Source of the DNA: Haematospirillum sp. H4485
GTDB lineage: Bacteria; Pseudomonadota; Alphaproteobacteria; Rhodospirillales; Rhodospirillaceae
Direction of reading: 5' to 3'
Length of the DNA: 64,000 nucleotides
NCBI RefSeq assembly: GCF_012102745.1
Contig: NZ_JAAVSY010000010.1
Coordinates: 37,360 to 101,359, forward strand
The notes under the pieces were generated by a model, which did no database searches, was not told the origin of the DNA, and saw nothing but the letters and a program-made list of their open reading frames with translations. The position numbers and the translations under genes were made by a program. Every line of letters starts with the position of its first letter. Within the stretch, counting starts at the first letter, position 1. This document shows, piece after piece, positions 8,210 to 18,953 of this stretch.

Positions 8210-9313
8210 TTACCAAGCCCGGCTGATGCAAAAGCCAACAATATCGCGGAGTGCTTGATGCATTGGGGAGGGCGGGAAAATCTTCAGTGTTTCCTTTGCC
8301 TGCTCGCCGTATTCACGGGCCCGTTGCGCCGTTGCTTCCAAGGCACCATGGCGTCTCATCAACGCCATGGCCTGCTCCAGATCTCCGTCATGCTGCTGTA
8401 GCTCCCCGAGCGTCCGGCTCCAGAATGCACGTTCGTCACTGTTGGCCTGTTGCAGGGCCAGGATAACCGGCAGGGTAATTTTGCCCTCACGGAAATCATC
8501 GCCAACGGTTTTCCCCAGGCGTTCCTGATTGGCAGAATAATCAAGGCAATCGTCCACGATCTGGAATGCCAGCCCCAAGGCCATGCCGTATGCGTAAAGA
8601 GCATTGGCCTCGGCATGTGTGCGTCCGGCAACCTCTGCGCCAACCTTGCATGCGGCTGCAAACAGTTCTGCTGTCTTGCCGCTGATGACAGCCAAATAAG
8701 ATTCCTCGGTTGTGTCAATGTCATTGGTGGTGATCAGCTGCTGTACTTCGCCTTCTGCAATGATGGCAGAGGCACGGGACAGGATGCCCAGGACGGGCAG
8801 GTTGCCAACTTCGACCATCAGCTCGAAGGCCCGGGAGAACAGAAAGTCCCCGACCAGAACGCTGGGCTTGTTACCAAAAAGGGCGTTGGCGCTGGCCTGG
8901 CCACGACGGAGGATGCTTTCGTCCACCACGTCATCATGCAGCAGTGTGGCCGTGTGGATGAACTCTACGCAGGTTGCCAGGCGAACGTGGTCTTCTCCAT
9001 CCTCATAGCCGCACAGACGCGCGCTTGCCAAGGTCAGCATCGGGCGCAGACGCTTGCCCCCGGCCGCAACAAGATGGCCTGCCAGCTGGGGAATGAGGGC
9101 AACCGGGCTTTGCATGCGCTGGACAATTGTCTCGTTGACGCGTTTCATGTCATCGGCAACAAGGTCGCTCAGCACATCCAGGGCGTTGGTATCTCCCGTC
9201 TGCGGACAGGCTATTGTTTCGGCGTTTGGTGGGTTGGTCACGGCCAATCCTGAATAATCTGGAGGAGTTACAGTGTGCGCCGGAGCATAGGATTTCAGCG
9301 CTGTTGCGGTCAA
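8210..9313 (-). CDS. ispB: Long-chain polyprenyl diphosphate synthase
   Basis: Elongates farnesyl diphosphate with isopentenyl diphosphate to make the octa- to decaprenyl tail of ubiquinone. Both aspartate-rich motifs are present: LLHDDVVD (first) and VDDCLD (second), as are the GGKRLRP substrate-binding stretch and GKTVGDDFREGK. At 367 residues it is longer than most, because ~40 N-terminal residues of low-complexity sequence precede the conserved part; a start nearer the conserved region cannot be excluded. It is divergent from the methyltransferase gene. Chain length cannot be predicted from sequence alone. Confidence 0.9.
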   Translation of the reverse strand: MTATALKSYAPAHTVTPPDYSGLAVTNPPNAETIACPQTGDTNALDVLSDLVADDMKRVNETIVQRMQSPVALIPQLAGHLVAAGGKRLRPMLTLASARLCGYEDGEDHVRLATCVEFIHTATLLHDDVVDESILRRGQASANALFGNKPSVLVGDFLFSRAFELMVEVGNLPVLGILSRASAIIAEGEVQQLITTNDIDTTEESYLAVISGKTAELFAAACKVGAEVAGRTHAEANALYAYGMALGLAFQIVDDCLDYSANQERLGKTVGDDFREGKITLPVILALQQANSDERAFWSRTLGELQQHDGDLEQAMALMRRHGALEATAQRAREYGEQAKETLKIFPPSPMHQALRDIVGFCISRAW

Positions 9314-9408
9314 GGAGCAATGCCTCTGTGGTCATAAATGCTTTTTGTGCGGTCTGATGCCGGTGATGGTTTCCGGTCACTTTGTCAGGATATAAAACGG
9401 TAACCAGA

Positions 9409-10158
9409 ATGATAAAGGCAATGGTGGAAGAGAATAAGTTGCTGGGAGGGCGTGTGCGCCTTCTTCAGCCTTTGGAGGGTTATCGTGTCGCGCTGGATCC
9501 TTTATTTCTGGCTGCGGCTGTTCCCGGGTCCGGCTGCGGGAAAGTTCTGGATGTAGGAATGGGAACAGGGGCGGCGGCCTTGTGTTTGTTGGCGCGTCTG
9601 CCGGTTGATTCCCTGTGTGGTGTTGAACTTGTTCCGTCCCATGCCGATCTGGCGCGACAGTCGGTTCTTGCCAACGGGTATGAGGACCGCTGCAGCGTCC
9701 TGTGCGCAGATTTGCGCAGCAGACCTGCCCCCGTTCCCGGATCGTCGTTCGATGTTGTAATTTCCAATCCCCCGTATCACGGACAGGGTACTTTTCCTTC
9801 CGATCCAGGGCGCGCGCATGCCCACATGGAGGATGTGCCCCTTCGGGACTGGATTATCTTTTGTCTGCGCTGCCTGAAGCCAGGTGGGTGGCTGGTCGTT
9901 GTGCATCGTATGGATCGTCTGGGGGAAATGCTGGCAACCTTGCAGGGGCGTGCCGGTGGAGTGGAGATCATTCCCTTGTGGCCCCGCGTTGGTCAGGAGG
10001 CAAAGAGGGTGTTGGTCCGTGCCCGCAAGGGGTCCGGTTCGCCGTTGCGTCTTTTGCCCGGTCTGGTCCTGCACCATGCTTCCGGTGACTTTACCGATGC
10101 GGCGCAGGCTGTCCTGCGTGATGCTCTTTCTGTGGATACGGCTATGGCCTTGTCGTAG
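9409..10158 (+). CDS. TrmN6-like methyltransferase
   Basis: A Rossmann-fold S-adenosylmethionine-dependent enzyme with motif [14 protein letters not shown] and the catalytic NPPY motif (VISNPPYH) typical of N6-adenine methyltransferases. The N-terminal [11 protein letters not shown]...[14 protein letters not shown] resembles the TrmN6/YfiC family that modifies A37 of tRNA1(Val). The start is uncertain: ATG 9409, ATG 9421 and GTG 9424 are all in frame, with AAAGG best placed for the last. It is followed by glyQ after ~120 bases. The tRNA target is an inference from family resemblance. Confidence 0.8.
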   Translation: MIKAMVEENKLLGGRVRLLQPLEGYRVALDPLFLAAAVPGSGCGKVLDVGMGTGAAALCLLARLPVDSLCGVELVPSHADLARQSVLANGYEDRCSVLCADLRSRPAPVPGSSFDVVISNPPYHGQGTFPSDPGRAHAHMEDVPLRDWIIFCLRCLKPGGWLVVVHRMDRLGEMLATLQGRAGGVEIIPLWPRVGQEAKRVLVRARKGSGSPLRLLPGLVLHHASGDFTDAAQAVLRDALSVDTAMALS

Positions 10159-10276
10159 TACGCGGGAAAGCGCGAATGGACCCCGTCTCAAAAGGGATTT
10201 GACCGTATGTGTCGGGGCAGGTAGTTTTCAGGTTCCTTTCAACCCTGTGGTATTGTACCCCCCGGAACCTTGTCGT

Positions 10277-11173
10277 ATGCCCGCACTAGGCCCTTTGTCC
10301 AAATCCCCCAGTTTCCAGCAGCTTGTTCTTACCCTCCAGCAATTCTGGGCCGGTCACGGCTGCGCAATCCTTCAGCCCTATGACATGGAGGTGGGTGCGG
10401 GGACTTTTCACCCCGCAACAACCTTGAGGGCTCTGGGTCCAGACCCTTGGAATGCCGCATATGTTCAGCCTTCACGCCGTCCGACGGATGGGCGCTACGG
10501 CGAAAATCCCAACCGCTTGCAGCATTACTATCAGTTTCAGGTCATCATGAAGCCGTCCCCGGACAATATCCAGGAGCTTTACCTGGACTCTCTCCGGGCA
10601 CTGGGCATTGATCCTATGAAACATGACATCCGGTTTGTCGAGGATGACTGGGAAAGCCCGACGCTCGGGGCTTGGGGCCTGGGGTGGGAAGTGTGGTGTG
10701 ACGGGATGGAGGTGACCCAGTTTACCTACTTCCAGCAGGTTGGCGGCTTCGAGTGTAACCCGGTTCCGGCCGAGATTACGTACGGTCTGGAGCGCTTGGC
10801 GATGTACATCCAGGGGGTCGAGAACGTCTATGACCTGGATTTCAATGGAGCTGGCGTAACCTATGGCGACATTTTCCACCAGGCCGAGGTCGAATATTCA
10901 GCCCATAACTTTGAGTATGCCGATACCACCATGCTGTTAAATCACTTCCGTGACGCTGAAAAAGAGTGTCAGTCCCTGTTGGCTGTCGGGTTGCCGTTGC
11001 CGGCCTATGACCAGTGCATCAAGGCATCCCACCGCTTTAACCTTCTGGATGCGCGCGGGGTCATTTCTGTAACAGAACGGGCGGCCTACATTGGTCGCGT
11101 ACGGGCTTTAGCCAAGGCGTGCTGCGAAGGGTGGCTGAAAGCGCGTGGTCATCTTGTTGCGGCGGAGGGCTGA
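10277..11173 (+). CDS. glyQ: Glycyl-tRNA synthetase alpha subunit
   Basis: The catalytic subunit of the bacterial alpha2-beta2 glycyl-tRNA synthetase. Diagnostic stretches are [32 protein letters not shown] and [19 protein letters not shown], the class II core specific to this family. The start is the ATG of MPALGPLSK, giving 298 residues, the usual length; the frame is open for 131 codons upstream, but that stretch overlaps the preceding gene and lacks similarity. It is followed after four bases by glyS. Confidence 0.97.
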   Translation: MPALGPLSKSPSFQQLVLTLQQFWAGHGCAILQPYDMEVGAGTFHPATTLRALGPDPWNAAYVQPSRRPTDGRYGENPNRLQHYYQFQVIMKPSPDNIQELYLDSLRALGIDPMKHDIRFVEDDWESPTLGAWGLGWEVWCDGMEVTQFTYFQQVGGFECNPVPAEITYGLERLAMYIQGVENVYDLDFNGAGVTYGDIFHQAEVEYSAHNFEYADTTMLLNHFRDAEKECQSLLAVGLPLPAYDQCIKASHRFNLLDARGVISVTERAAYIGRVRALAKACCEGWLKARGHLVAAEG

Positions 11174-11177
11174 TATC

Positions 11178-13271
11178 ATGGCGCAGTCCCTTTTGCTTGA
11201 GCTTCTGTCCGAGGAAATACCGGCCCGTATGCAGGCTACTGCGGCTGAGGCCCTGGAGCGTCTGGTTTGTGACGGGCTGCAGAAAGCGGGCTTCTCTGCT
11301 CCGGAGCCCCGGACATACGTGACACCACGCCGGTTGACGCTGGTTATTGATGGCCTGCTCGAGGCCACGCCGGATGTCTCGGAAGAGCGGCGCGGGCCGC
11401 GTGTTGATGCACCGGAAAAGGCGATACAGGGTTTTCTGGCGGCCAACGGTGTAACTCTGGATCAATGCGAGAAGCGTGAAACGCCCAAGGGAACGTTTTT
11501 GTTTGCTGTTGTTTGCAGCCGCGGGCGGCCTATGTCATCGGTCCTCAAAGAGGCTATTGAAGGAGCTTTGGCTTCTTTTCCGTGGCCAAAGTCGATGCGC
11601 TGGGGGACTGGGCCGCAGCGCTGGGTGCGTCCGCTGCATTCTATTCTGTGTCTCTTCGGGGCCGAGGTGGTTCCAGTCTCTTTTGCCGGTCTCGTTGCCG
11701 GTAACGTAACGCGGGGGCATCGCTTCCATGCGCCTGCCGTTTTTTCGGTTACAGGTCCTGCGGACTATTTTGAGAAACTGGCCGCCGCCAAGGTTGTTCT
11801 GGATCCGGCGCACCGCTCTGCCTTGATCGAGGCTGCGGCCACAGATCTGGCCAATCGTCACGGGGTTCGCCTGAAAGAGGATGCCGCCCTTTTGCGGGAA
11901 GTCACGGGGTTGGTTGAATGGCCTGTTGTGCTGAGCGGGGCTATCGAAGATGTCTTTATGGATCTGCCGGCCGAGGTTCTGACAACGTCCATGCGGGCAC
12001 ACCAGAAATATTTCTCCACTGTTCAGGATAATGGTTCGCTTGCTCCACGGTTTATTGTTGTCTCCAATATCGAAACAGAAGATGGAGGGCAGCAGATTAT
12101 CGCTGGTAACGAGCGTGTTCTCCGCGCGCGGTTGTCAGATGCCCGTTTTTTCTGGGACCAGGATCGCAAGGTCCGTCTGGAGGCACGTGTTGATACGCTG
12201 CGGGAACGGATTTTTCATGCCCGTCTTGGCACAGAGTGGGAGAAGGTAGGGCGTATCCGTTCCTTGGCTGCAATGATTGCCGGGTATGTGGGGGTAGACT
12301 GCGCTCTTGTTGATCGTGCAGCTCTTCTGGCCAAAGCTGATCTGTCTACGGGTATGGTCGGTGAGTTTCCCGAGCTACAGGGTGTCATGGGGCGTTATTA
12401 TGCCCGGGCTGACGGAGAGCCTGATGCTGTGGCTGATGCCGTTGCGGAGCATTACAGCCCGCAGGGTCCGTCGGATCGTTGCCCGTCAGCTCCGGTTTCG
12501 GTATGCATTGCCTTGTCGGACAAGATTGATACCTTGGCTGGCTTCTGGAGCATTGACGAGAAACCAACCGGATCAAAAGACCCGTTTGCCCTGCGCAGGG
12601 CAGCTCTCGGGGTTATTCGGCTTGTTCTGGAGAATGGCTTGCGCCTGCCGTTGCGTGCTGTATTCCTCAAGGCGCTGGATGCTTACAGTGTGCCGCGTGT
12701 TGCGTCGTCGGATGTCTTGGCCACAGATCTGATGGCGTTCTTTGCGGAACGATTAAAGGTTTTTCTCAGAGAGAAAGGCTTGCGGCATGACTTGGTGTCA
12801 GCGGTTCTCTCCCTTGGTCACGAGGATGATCTGGTCAGGCTTGTGAAGCGGGTGGAAGCCCTTTCCGGTTTGTTGCGTTCGGATGATGGTGCCAACCTGC
12901 TTGCTGCGTGGCGGCGTGCGATGAACATTGTCCGTATAGAAGATCGGAAAGACGGGCCGCACACCGGGCCTGTTGATGTTCGGTCCTTGGTTATGGATGA
13001 GGAAAAAGCCCTTGCTGCTGCGTTGTCGGTGACGGAACCTGAAATTCATCAGGCTCTGGATGACGAGGATTACCAGAAGGTGGCTGTCTTGGTTGCGGGA
13101 TTGCGTGGACCGGTTGATGCTTTCTTTGAGAATGTGACGGTGAATGATTCTGATCCTGATTTACGCCGCAATCGGTTGCGACTTTTGTCAGCCGTCGGTG
13201 CGGTAACGGTTGGTCTTGCAGACTTGGCATTGGTCGAGGGAAGTGGCCCGGTTGCTGAGGCCGTGGTGTAG
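11178..13271 (+). CDS. glyS: Glycyl-tRNA synthetase beta subunit
   Basis: The tRNA-binding subunit that completes the alpha2-beta2 enzyme with GlyQ. The N-terminus [14 protein letters not shown] and the internal KSMRWGTG and [19 protein letters not shown] stretch (here [15 protein letters not shown]) are characteristic. The C-terminal anticodon-binding part starts at about residue 590. The 697-residue length is normal. The start ATG has GGAGGG upstream, and that Shine-Dalgarno sequence lies within the end of glyQ, indicating coupled translation. Confidence 0.97.
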   Translation: MAQSLLLELLSEEIPARMQATAAEALERLVCDGLQKAGFSAPEPRTYVTPRRLTLVIDGLLEATPDVSEERRGPRVDAPEKAIQGFLAANGVTLDQCEKRETPKGTFLFAVVCSRGRPMSSVLKEAIEGALASFPWPKSMRWGTGPQRWVRPLHSILCLFGAEVVPVSFAGLVAGNVTRGHRFHAPAVFSVTGPADYFEKLAAAKVVLDPAHRSALIEAAATDLANRHGVRLKEDAALLREVTGLVEWPVVLSGAIEDVFMDLPAEVLTTSMRAHQKYFSTVQDNGSLAPRFIVVSNIETEDGGQQIIAGNERVLRARLSDARFFWDQDRKVRLEARVDTLRERIFHARLGTEWEKVGRIRSLAAMIAGYVGVDCALVDRAALLAKADLSTGMVGEFPELQGVMGRYYARADGEPDAVADAVAEHYSPQGPSDRCPSAPVSVCIALSDKIDTLAGFWSIDEKPTGSKDPFALRRAALGVIRLVLENGLRLPLRAVFLKALDAYSVPRVASSDVLATDLMAFFAERLKVFLREKGLRHDLVSAVLSLGHEDDLVRLVKRVEALSGLLRSDDGANLLAAWRRAMNIVRIEDRKDGPHTGPVDVRSLVMDEEKALAAALSVTEPEIHQALDDEDYQKVAVLVAGLRGPVDAFFENVTVNDSDPDLRRNRLRLLSAVGAVTVGLADLALVEGSGPVAEAVV

Positions 13272-13276
13272 AGAAG

Positions 13277-13303
13277 TGGCCGGGCTTGTCCCGGCCATTT
13301 GTT
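13277..13303 (+). terminator. Probable terminator after glyS
   Basis: The stem TGGCCGGG / CCCGGCCA with a 5-base loop is followed by TTTGTT. The T-run is imperfect, so read-through into ppdK is possible. Confidence 0.6.
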
Positions 13304-13366
13304 CAAGGTGAAGCCCGGGTGTCATACCGGGTAGACAAGAAGTCAGACAGGACAAGGGGCGCAAGG

Positions 13367-16063
13367 ATGTCCAAGTGGGTCTATGTGTTTGGTGGTGGAC
13401 GGACCGAGGGACGTGCCGGCATGAAGGATCTGCTGGGCGGCAAGGGTGCCAATCTGGCCGAGATGGCTGTGATCGGGCTTCCGGTTCCTCCCGGTTTTAC
13501 CATTACGACTGATGTGTGTACGTTTTACTATGCCAATGGTCGCACGTATCCTGCTGGCCTGGATGATGCGATCGAGGCAGGGGTTGCCCATATTGCCTCG
13601 GTTATGGGGGTGTCTTTCGGGGACCGGAAGCAGCCGCTTCTGTTGTCGGTTCGGTCGGGGGCCCGTGCTTCCATGCCCGGCATGATGGATACCATTCTTA
13701 ATCTTGGTCTGAATGACGATACGGTTCTTGGTCTGATTGAGACATCTGGCGATGCGCGTTTCGCATGGGACAGCTATCGCCGTTTTGTGCAGATGTATTC
13801 CGATGTCGTTCTGGGGATTGGACACCATTATTTCGAGGAGTTGCTGGAAGATCTCAAGGCTGATCGCGGGTATGTCCTTGATACCGATCTTCAGGCAGGA
13901 GACTGGAAGGAACTCTTGGGTTCCTATAAGGCATTGGTTATGCAGCGCTCTGGCGCGCCTTTTCCGGATGACCCGTACGATCAGCTACGCGGCGCAATCG
14001 GTGCCGTCTTCTCCAGCTGGATGAACCAGCGCGCCATAACGTACCGTCGTTTGCATGATATTCCGGAAGCGTGGGGAACGGCTGTCAATGTGCAGGCTAT
14101 GGTGTTTGGCAACATGGGGAGTGACTGTGCGACCGGTGTTGCCTTTACGCGTGATCCCTCGACCGGTGACGATACGTTTTTCGGAGAATATCTGGTCAAC
14201 GCCCAAGGAGAGGATGTCGTGGCTGGCATCCGGACGCCACAGCATCTGACAATTCGGGGAAAACAGGCCAATCAATCTGATCTTCCTGCCTTGGAAGAGC
14301 TTATGCCAGACGTATTTCGTCAGCTGGATGCGATACGCCGTATTCTGGAAAAGCATTATCGCGACATGCAGGATATTGAGTTTACAGTCCAGCGCGGGGT
14401 GCTGTGGATGCTGCAAACCCGCACAGGCAAGCGTACACCTGCTGCTGCCTTGAAGATTGCGGTTGATCTTGCACGTGAGGGGCTGATCACGCGTGAGGAA
14501 GCCGTTATGCGGGTTGATCCGGGGCAGGTTGACCAGCTTCTGCATCCGATGCTTGATCCACGGGCTGTCCGTGATGTTCTGACAACAGGCTTGCCGGCCA
14601 GTCCCGGGGCTGCTTCGGGTAAGCTGGTTTTTACCGCAGCCGATGCAGAGGCATGGGTTCGCCGGGGGGAGAAAGTTATTCTGGCGCGTGTTGAAACCAG
14701 CCCGGAAGATATAGGCGGTATGCATGTGGCCGAAGGTGTTCTGACATCCCGTGGGGGGATGACCAGTCATGCGGCTGTGGTTGCCCGTGGCATGGGGCGT
14801 CCCTGCGTTGCCGGGGCCGGAGCTGTGCGGATCAATATCACGGATCGTGTGATGACTGTGTTGGGACGTGAAATCCGGGAGGGAGATATCCTGACGCTGG
14901 ATGGCTCGACCGGTCAGGTTATTTACGGAGCTGTTCCCATGGTTCGTCCGGATCTGGGGAAAGACTTTTCCCTTTTGATGGAGTGGGCGGACAGCATCCG
15001 CCGTATGGGCGTCCGTGCCAATGCGGAAACACCTGCTGACGCGCGCGTGGCTCGTAGTTTCGGGGCTGAAGGGATTGGCCTCTGTCGTACAGAACATATG
15101 TTCTTTGAGCCTGGACGCATTGTGCATGTACGTCAGATGATCCTGGCCCGGGATGAGGATGGCCGACGCCAGGCGCTGGATCTTCTGCGTCTGTACCAGA
15201 GGGCTGATTTTATCGAGATCTTCCGTATTATGCACGGGCTTCCGGTCACGATACGCTTGCTGGATCCACCTCTGCACGAGTTTTTGCCCCATACAGATGC
15301 CGATATTCAGGAGGTAGCTGACTCTGCGGGCGTTGACGTGCGTACTGTACGCCAGGCCATTGCCCAGATGGCTGAGTCCAATCCTATGTTGGGGCATCGC
15401 GGCTGTCGTCTGGGGATTACTTTCCCTGAAATTTATGCAATGCAGTGTCAGGCTATTTTTGAGGCTGCTGTTGAGGTTTCTCCCAAGGATGCACCGTCCA
15501 TGGTGGAAGTGATGATTCCCCTTGTTGCAACCCGTCGCGAACTGGAGCTGACAAAAGCGATTGTTGATCAAGCTGCCAAGGATGTCTTTGCCCGGTGTGG
15601 GAAGACGATTCCTTACAAGGTTGGCACCATGATAGAGCTGCCACGCGCAGCTCTACGTGCAGGTGATCTTGCTGATGATGCTGAATTCTTCAGTTTTGGA
15701 ACCAATGATCTTACCCAGACTGCTCTGGGAATCTCGCGCGATGATGCAGCTCACTTCATGGATGCCTATCATCGTCATGGCGTTTATGCCAAGGATCCAT
15801 TCGTATCGATTGACTGCGAAGGAGTGGGTGAGCTTGTCAAGATTGCAACAGTTCGTGGGCGTGCAGCTCATCCCGGGTTGAAGGTTGGTGTGTGTGGTGA
15901 ACACGGCGGCGATCCGGATTCGATAGACTTTTTCGAGGGCATTGGACTTGACTACGTGTCGTGCTCTCCGTATCGCGTTCCCATCGCACGCTTGGCTGCA
16001 GCACGTTCAGCCTGTCGTCGTATAGGGAACGGGCATAAGGAGCTTGTAGACAGTACGGCGTGA
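13367..16063 (+). CDS. ppdK: Pyruvate, phosphate dikinase
   Basis: Interconverts pyruvate, ATP and phosphate with phosphoenolpyruvate, AMP and pyrophosphate. The N-terminal ATP-grasp domain begins MKDLLGGKGANLAEM. The swivelling phosphohistidine domain contains GGMTSHAAVVARGMG. The C-terminal PEP-utilising TIM barrel includes RTEHMFF, GTMIELPRAAL and a GVCGEHGGDP stretch with the catalytic cysteine. At 898 residues it is full length. The start ATG has AAGG upstream; the frame is open for 27 codons further. Adjacency to glyQ-glyS is a recurring arrangement in alphaproteobacteria as I recall it. Confidence 0.97.
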   Translation: MSKWVYVFGGGRTEGRAGMKDLLGGKGANLAEMAVIGLPVPPGFTITTDVCTFYYANGRTYPAGLDDAIEAGVAHIASVMGVSFGDRKQPLLLSVRSGARASMPGMMDTILNLGLNDDTVLGLIETSGDARFAWDSYRRFVQMYSDVVLGIGHHYFEELLEDLKADRGYVLDTDLQAGDWKELLGSYKALVMQRSGAPFPDDPYDQLRGAIGAVFSSWMNQRAITYRRLHDIPEAWGTAVNVQAMVFGNMGSDCATGVAFTRDPSTGDDTFFGEYLVNAQGEDVVAGIRTPQHLTIRGKQANQSDLPALEELMPDVFRQLDAIRRILEKHYRDMQDIEFTVQRGVLWMLQTRTGKRTPAAALKIAVDLAREGLITREEAVMRVDPGQVDQLLHPMLDPRAVRDVLTTGLPASPGAASGKLVFTAADAEAWVRRGEKVILARVETSPEDIGGMHVAEGVLTSRGGMTSHAAVVARGMGRPCVAGAGAVRINITDRVMTVLGREIREGDILTLDGSTGQVIYGAVPMVRPDLGKDFSLLMEWADSIRRMGVRANAETPADARVARSFGAEGIGLCRTEHMFFEPGRIVHVRQMILARDEDGRRQALDLLRLYQRADFIEIFRIMHGLPVTIRLLDPPLHEFLPHTDADIQEVADSAGVDVRTVRQAIAQMAESNPMLGHRGCRLGITFPEIYAMQCQAIFEAAVEVSPKDAPSMVEVMIPLVATRRELELTKAIVDQAAKDVFARCGKTIPYKVGTMIELPRAALRAGDLADDAEFFSFGTNDLTQTALGISRDDAAHFMDAYHRHGVYAKDPFVSIDCEGVGELVKIATVRGRAAHPGLKVGVCGEHGGDPDSIDFFEGIGLDYVSCSPYRVPIARLAAARSACRRIGNGHKELVDSTA

Positions 16064-16223
16064 TGGGGTGATCATGACCAGAGGGTGTGCTGTGTTGTCT
16101 TGGCGGAATAGTCAAGCTGGCATACGTCCCGTTTGTCGCTTGGTTTCCGCTGTGTCACAGTGATTTCTGCGGGTGGGTATTGTACCTGCACCTTGGCGCG
16201 TGGCAGTAAAGCGGGCACCTGAT

Positions 16224-17831
16224 ATGACAAGTCTTTCCAGTCATAAAGGCACATTGGGTACAGAGGCATGGGTTACAGAACGCGGATTGCAGGATGCAGC
16301 GCGTGTTGTACCTGCGGTTTCTGATGCTGTTTTGGCCCATATTTCATCTGATGCGGTGGATGGATCTTCGGGTGTGTCGTCCTTCCGCGCTCGTTGGGAT
16401 GGGCTGTTGTCGGTTGGTGTGACGGAGTATCCCGAACCGCATCTTCCGCAGGATCCGGTTTATCGGTTGGCTACGTCCATGTTTTTGTCCATGGCCTCGT
16501 CTGCCCTTGCCCGTCAGTTCCGTTTTCGTACATCCCGTTGTGATGCTGCGATCCGTAGCCTGCATGGACGTGTTGTGCCTGATCTTATGGAGACCTCAGG
16601 CAGCGAGAGTGTTCAGGCTATACCTTCTGCAGCAAAGGATGCGCATTCCATTCTTATTCTGCGGCAGATGGCTGATACAGCAGCTGATGTCAATGATGCA
16701 GCCGTTGTTCTGGCGTCACTATCTCGTAACTCGCATATTACCAGCAGTTCGGGTGAAGCTATTTCCTCTGCTGCGACCGAACTGCTGGCCAGTGTCGAGG
16801 AAATTGCCCGCAACAGCGGCACTGCCTCGGGTGAGGCATCTGCCGCGGACGCCTTGGTCAGGGAAGGGGTCAGTGATGTCGAAAGAGCACGGAATGCGAT
16901 CAGGGATATTGCGGGGGCCGTTGAGCAAACAGCCTTGAGTGTGAGTGATCTGTCGACGGCTTCCGAGCAGATCGGTGAAATTCTGGTTGTGATTGAGGCC
17001 ATTGCAAGCCAGACGAATCTGCTTGCCCTGAATGCTACGATCGAGGCAGCCCGTGCCGGTGAGATGGGCAAGGGCTTTGCTGTCGTGGCAAACGAAGTGA
17101 AGACGCTTGCCAATCAGACAGCGCGGGCGACGGAAGATATTACCCGTCGTATTGATGCCTTGCGTGTTGGCATGACAACTATCCGTGAAACGATGGCGCG
17201 TTCGACGCGTGCTGTTGACATGGGGCGTTCTGCGATTGAGTCCATCCAGGAGAAAATGCACGCCGTATCGTCACAGGTGACAGAGGCAGCACGGCAAATG
17301 CAGGAGATCAATACAATACTGGGGCAGCAGAAGGAGGCAACTGGTGAAATTGCCCGCAGTATTACCGCCGTTGCAGAAATGTCGCGTGACAATGTAAGCT
17401 TGGTGACAAAGGTCGCAGACAGTATCCACTCCAGTAATGATGCTGTCAGCAAAAGCGCCAAGGAGTGGTTCGTCGAAGGATCAGCACAAGGATTGTGCGA
17501 AATGGCCCGCGTTGACCATATTCTTTTCAAGAAGCGGGTTGTTGATGTTTTGATGGGCAATGGGGAGTGGCAGCCCACAGACGTTCCGGATCACCATAGC
17601 TGTCGCCTGGGGCGTTGGTACGATGCCTTGAATGATCAAAGAATCAAGGCGCTTCCGGAGTATGCTGCCCTGGAGGGGCCCCACGCCACTGTTCATGCTG
17701 AAGCCCGGAAAGCGCTTCAGGCGTGGTATTCCGGAGAGCGCGACAACGCTCTTGTGCACCTTGACGAACTGCATGAGGCAAGCCGGGCCGTCATTTCCCT
17801 TCTCAATGCCTTGTCACGCAAGCTGGATTAA
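16224..17831 (+). CDS. Soluble methyl-accepting chemotaxis protein with C-terminal CZB domain
   Basis: A 535-residue chemoreceptor without an obvious membrane segment, so probably cytoplasmic. The signalling hairpin tip is in the stretch [20 protein letters not shown] with the [10 protein letters not shown] that follows. The last ~110 residues look like a chemoreceptor zinc-binding (CZB) domain, with [11 protein letters not shown] supplying the conserved histidine-cysteine zinc motif and further histidines at HATVHAEA and VHLDELHEA. Such domains sense zinc or hypochlorite in characterised examples. The N-terminal ~180 residues are not recognised. The start has a weak ribosome-binding site (GGGCACC). 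It presumably signals through a CheA, possibly the one at 41.9 kb. Confidence 0.88.
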   Translation: MTSLSSHKGTLGTEAWVTERGLQDAARVVPAVSDAVLAHISSDAVDGSSGVSSFRARWDGLLSVGVTEYPEPHLPQDPVYRLATSMFLSMASSALARQFRFRTSRCDAAIRSLHGRVVPDLMETSGSESVQAIPSAAKDAHSILILRQMADTAADVNDAAVVLASLSRNSHITSSSGEAISSAATELLASVEEIARNSGTASGEASAADALVREGVSDVERARNAIRDIAGAVEQTALSVSDLSTASEQIGEILVVIEAIASQTNLLALNATIEAARAGEMGKGFAVVANEVKTLANQTARATEDITRRIDALRVGMTTIRETMARSTRAVDMGRSAIESIQEKMHAVSSQVTEAARQMQEINTILGQQKEATGEIARSITAVAEMSRDNVSLVTKVADSIHSSNDAVSKSAKEWFVEGSAQGLCEMARVDHILFKKRVVDVLMGNGEWQPTDVPDHHSCRLGRWYDALNDQRIKALPEYAALEGPHATVHAEARKALQAWYSGERDNALVHLDELHEASRAVISLLNALSRKLD

Positions 17832-17852
17832 CCAGCCTTTGTTAACCTTGCC

Positions 17853-18767
17853 TCAGCGGTTGTCCGGAAGGCGCAGCCAAGCGGGAGGGCAGGGTTTCAG
17901 GCGCATGGTGTCGCAGCGTAAATCATCCGCCTGGATGGCATCCAAGCGTACAATGCCCATGGCAAGAAAGCCTGTTCCGGTCTCGTCAGTCGTGCTGCTG
18001 CGTATAGCGCCAACTACCTGACCATCAGGCAGAGTTATCGGGCTGTTGCTTTGTGGAATGGTCTTACCTTCCCCGCGCAGGGGGACAAGGCGTTTCTTTG
18101 TCAGGTGCTTCCACTTCATGCGGGCGGTTGTTTCCTGGCCAACGTAGCAGCCCTTGCGAAAATCAACACCGCCCAGTTCATCGAAGCCATATTCCAGCAA
18201 GAAGCCTTTCTCGGGTTCTATGTCCCGGCTACCATCAGGCAGGCCGTTGCGTATGCGGTTTTGCTCCCATGCGGCTTCGGTCATGTCAGTTGTGGTCAGC
18301 CCTGTCTCTGAAATGGCCTGGCGCGATGCAACGATGCGTATACCACCGGCTGGCAGGCGCGGGTCCATGCAGGCGATGCCATCCCCGAATGTGATTGTAT
18401 CGCCTGCGTGGCTCAGGTTCTTCAGTGGCCCATGAAATGGTGGCAGGGTACCAAAGACGGCCAGGTCCGGTGCGGATTCCAGGATGACCTTGGCGCGAAG
18501 CCGATAGCGCAGGAGGCGTGTCCGCAGGTCTTCCAGTCGCTCCCGCTCTCCCTCCAGCAGCAGGGTGTTTCCAAGCTGGTAAATGAAGAAGTCATGCAGG
18601 AATTTTCCCTGTGGGGTCAGCAGGGCTGTCCACGCGCTGTGGTTCTCCGTAACCGTACGAATGTCGGCAGAAACCAGCCCCTGCAGGAAGGCGCGATGGT
18701 CATCGCCGGACAAGATCAGGGCGCCTCGGTGAGCAAGCTCATGAAACGGAGCAGTTTCTGGTGACAT
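17853..18767 (-). CDS. ygfZ: YgfZ-type folate-binding protein (GcvT-like)
   Basis: A 304-residue member of the COG0354 family, which supports repair or assembly of certain iron-sulfur enzymes in a folate-dependent way. The family hallmark KGCYVGQE is present (in DFRKGCYVGQETTARM) with the essential cysteine, as is the N-terminal GDDHRAFLQGLVSADI resembling aminomethyltransferases. It is transcribed divergently from the glycan operon, with ~190 bases between them. It is a single gene. Together with grxD and bolA, the window holds three iron-sulfur-maturation-related genes, though they are not adjacent. Confidence 0.9.
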   Translation of the reverse strand: MSPETAPFHELAHRGALILSGDDHRAFLQGLVSADIRTVTENHSAWTALLTPQGKFLHDFFIYQLGNTLLLEGERERLEDLRTRLLRYRLRAKVILESAPDLAVFGTLPPFHGPLKNLSHAGDTITFGDGIACMDPRLPAGGIRIVASRQAISETGLTTTDMTEAAWEQNRIRNGLPDGSRDIEPEKGFLLEYGFDELGGVDFRKGCYVGQETTARMKWKHLTKKRLVPLRGEGKTIPQSNSPITLPDGQVVGAIRSSTTDETGTGFLAMGIVRLDAIQADDLRCDTMRLKPCPPAWLRLPDNR

Positions 18768-18953
18768 TCGTGGTCTCAGGCTTGTCAGTTCTGTGATTAT
18801 GCCCCGATTATGTGGGCGGGCTTATAGAGTCAAGCAAGAGAAAAGTCCTGTCAGCCGTGTTTTTCAGTCGGTTGGTTGACCGGGGCTGGTAATCTGGTGT
18901 GCAACCTCTTATAAGCGAAAGCATTCGTTGGTCGCCCGGCTGTTTTCTTGGAC

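Noticed and set aside
8460..9253. Plus-strand frame opposite the polyprenyl synthase gene
   Set aside because: It is antisense to the strongly supported polyprenyl diphosphate synthase with both Asp-rich motifs; no similarity seen.
13985..15571. Long open frame on the minus strand opposite ppdK (528 codons)
   Set aside because: It lies wholly inside the well-supported ppdK gene. Its composition (many His, Gln, Thr, Asn) is what reverse-strand reading of this codon usage gives, and no family is recognised.
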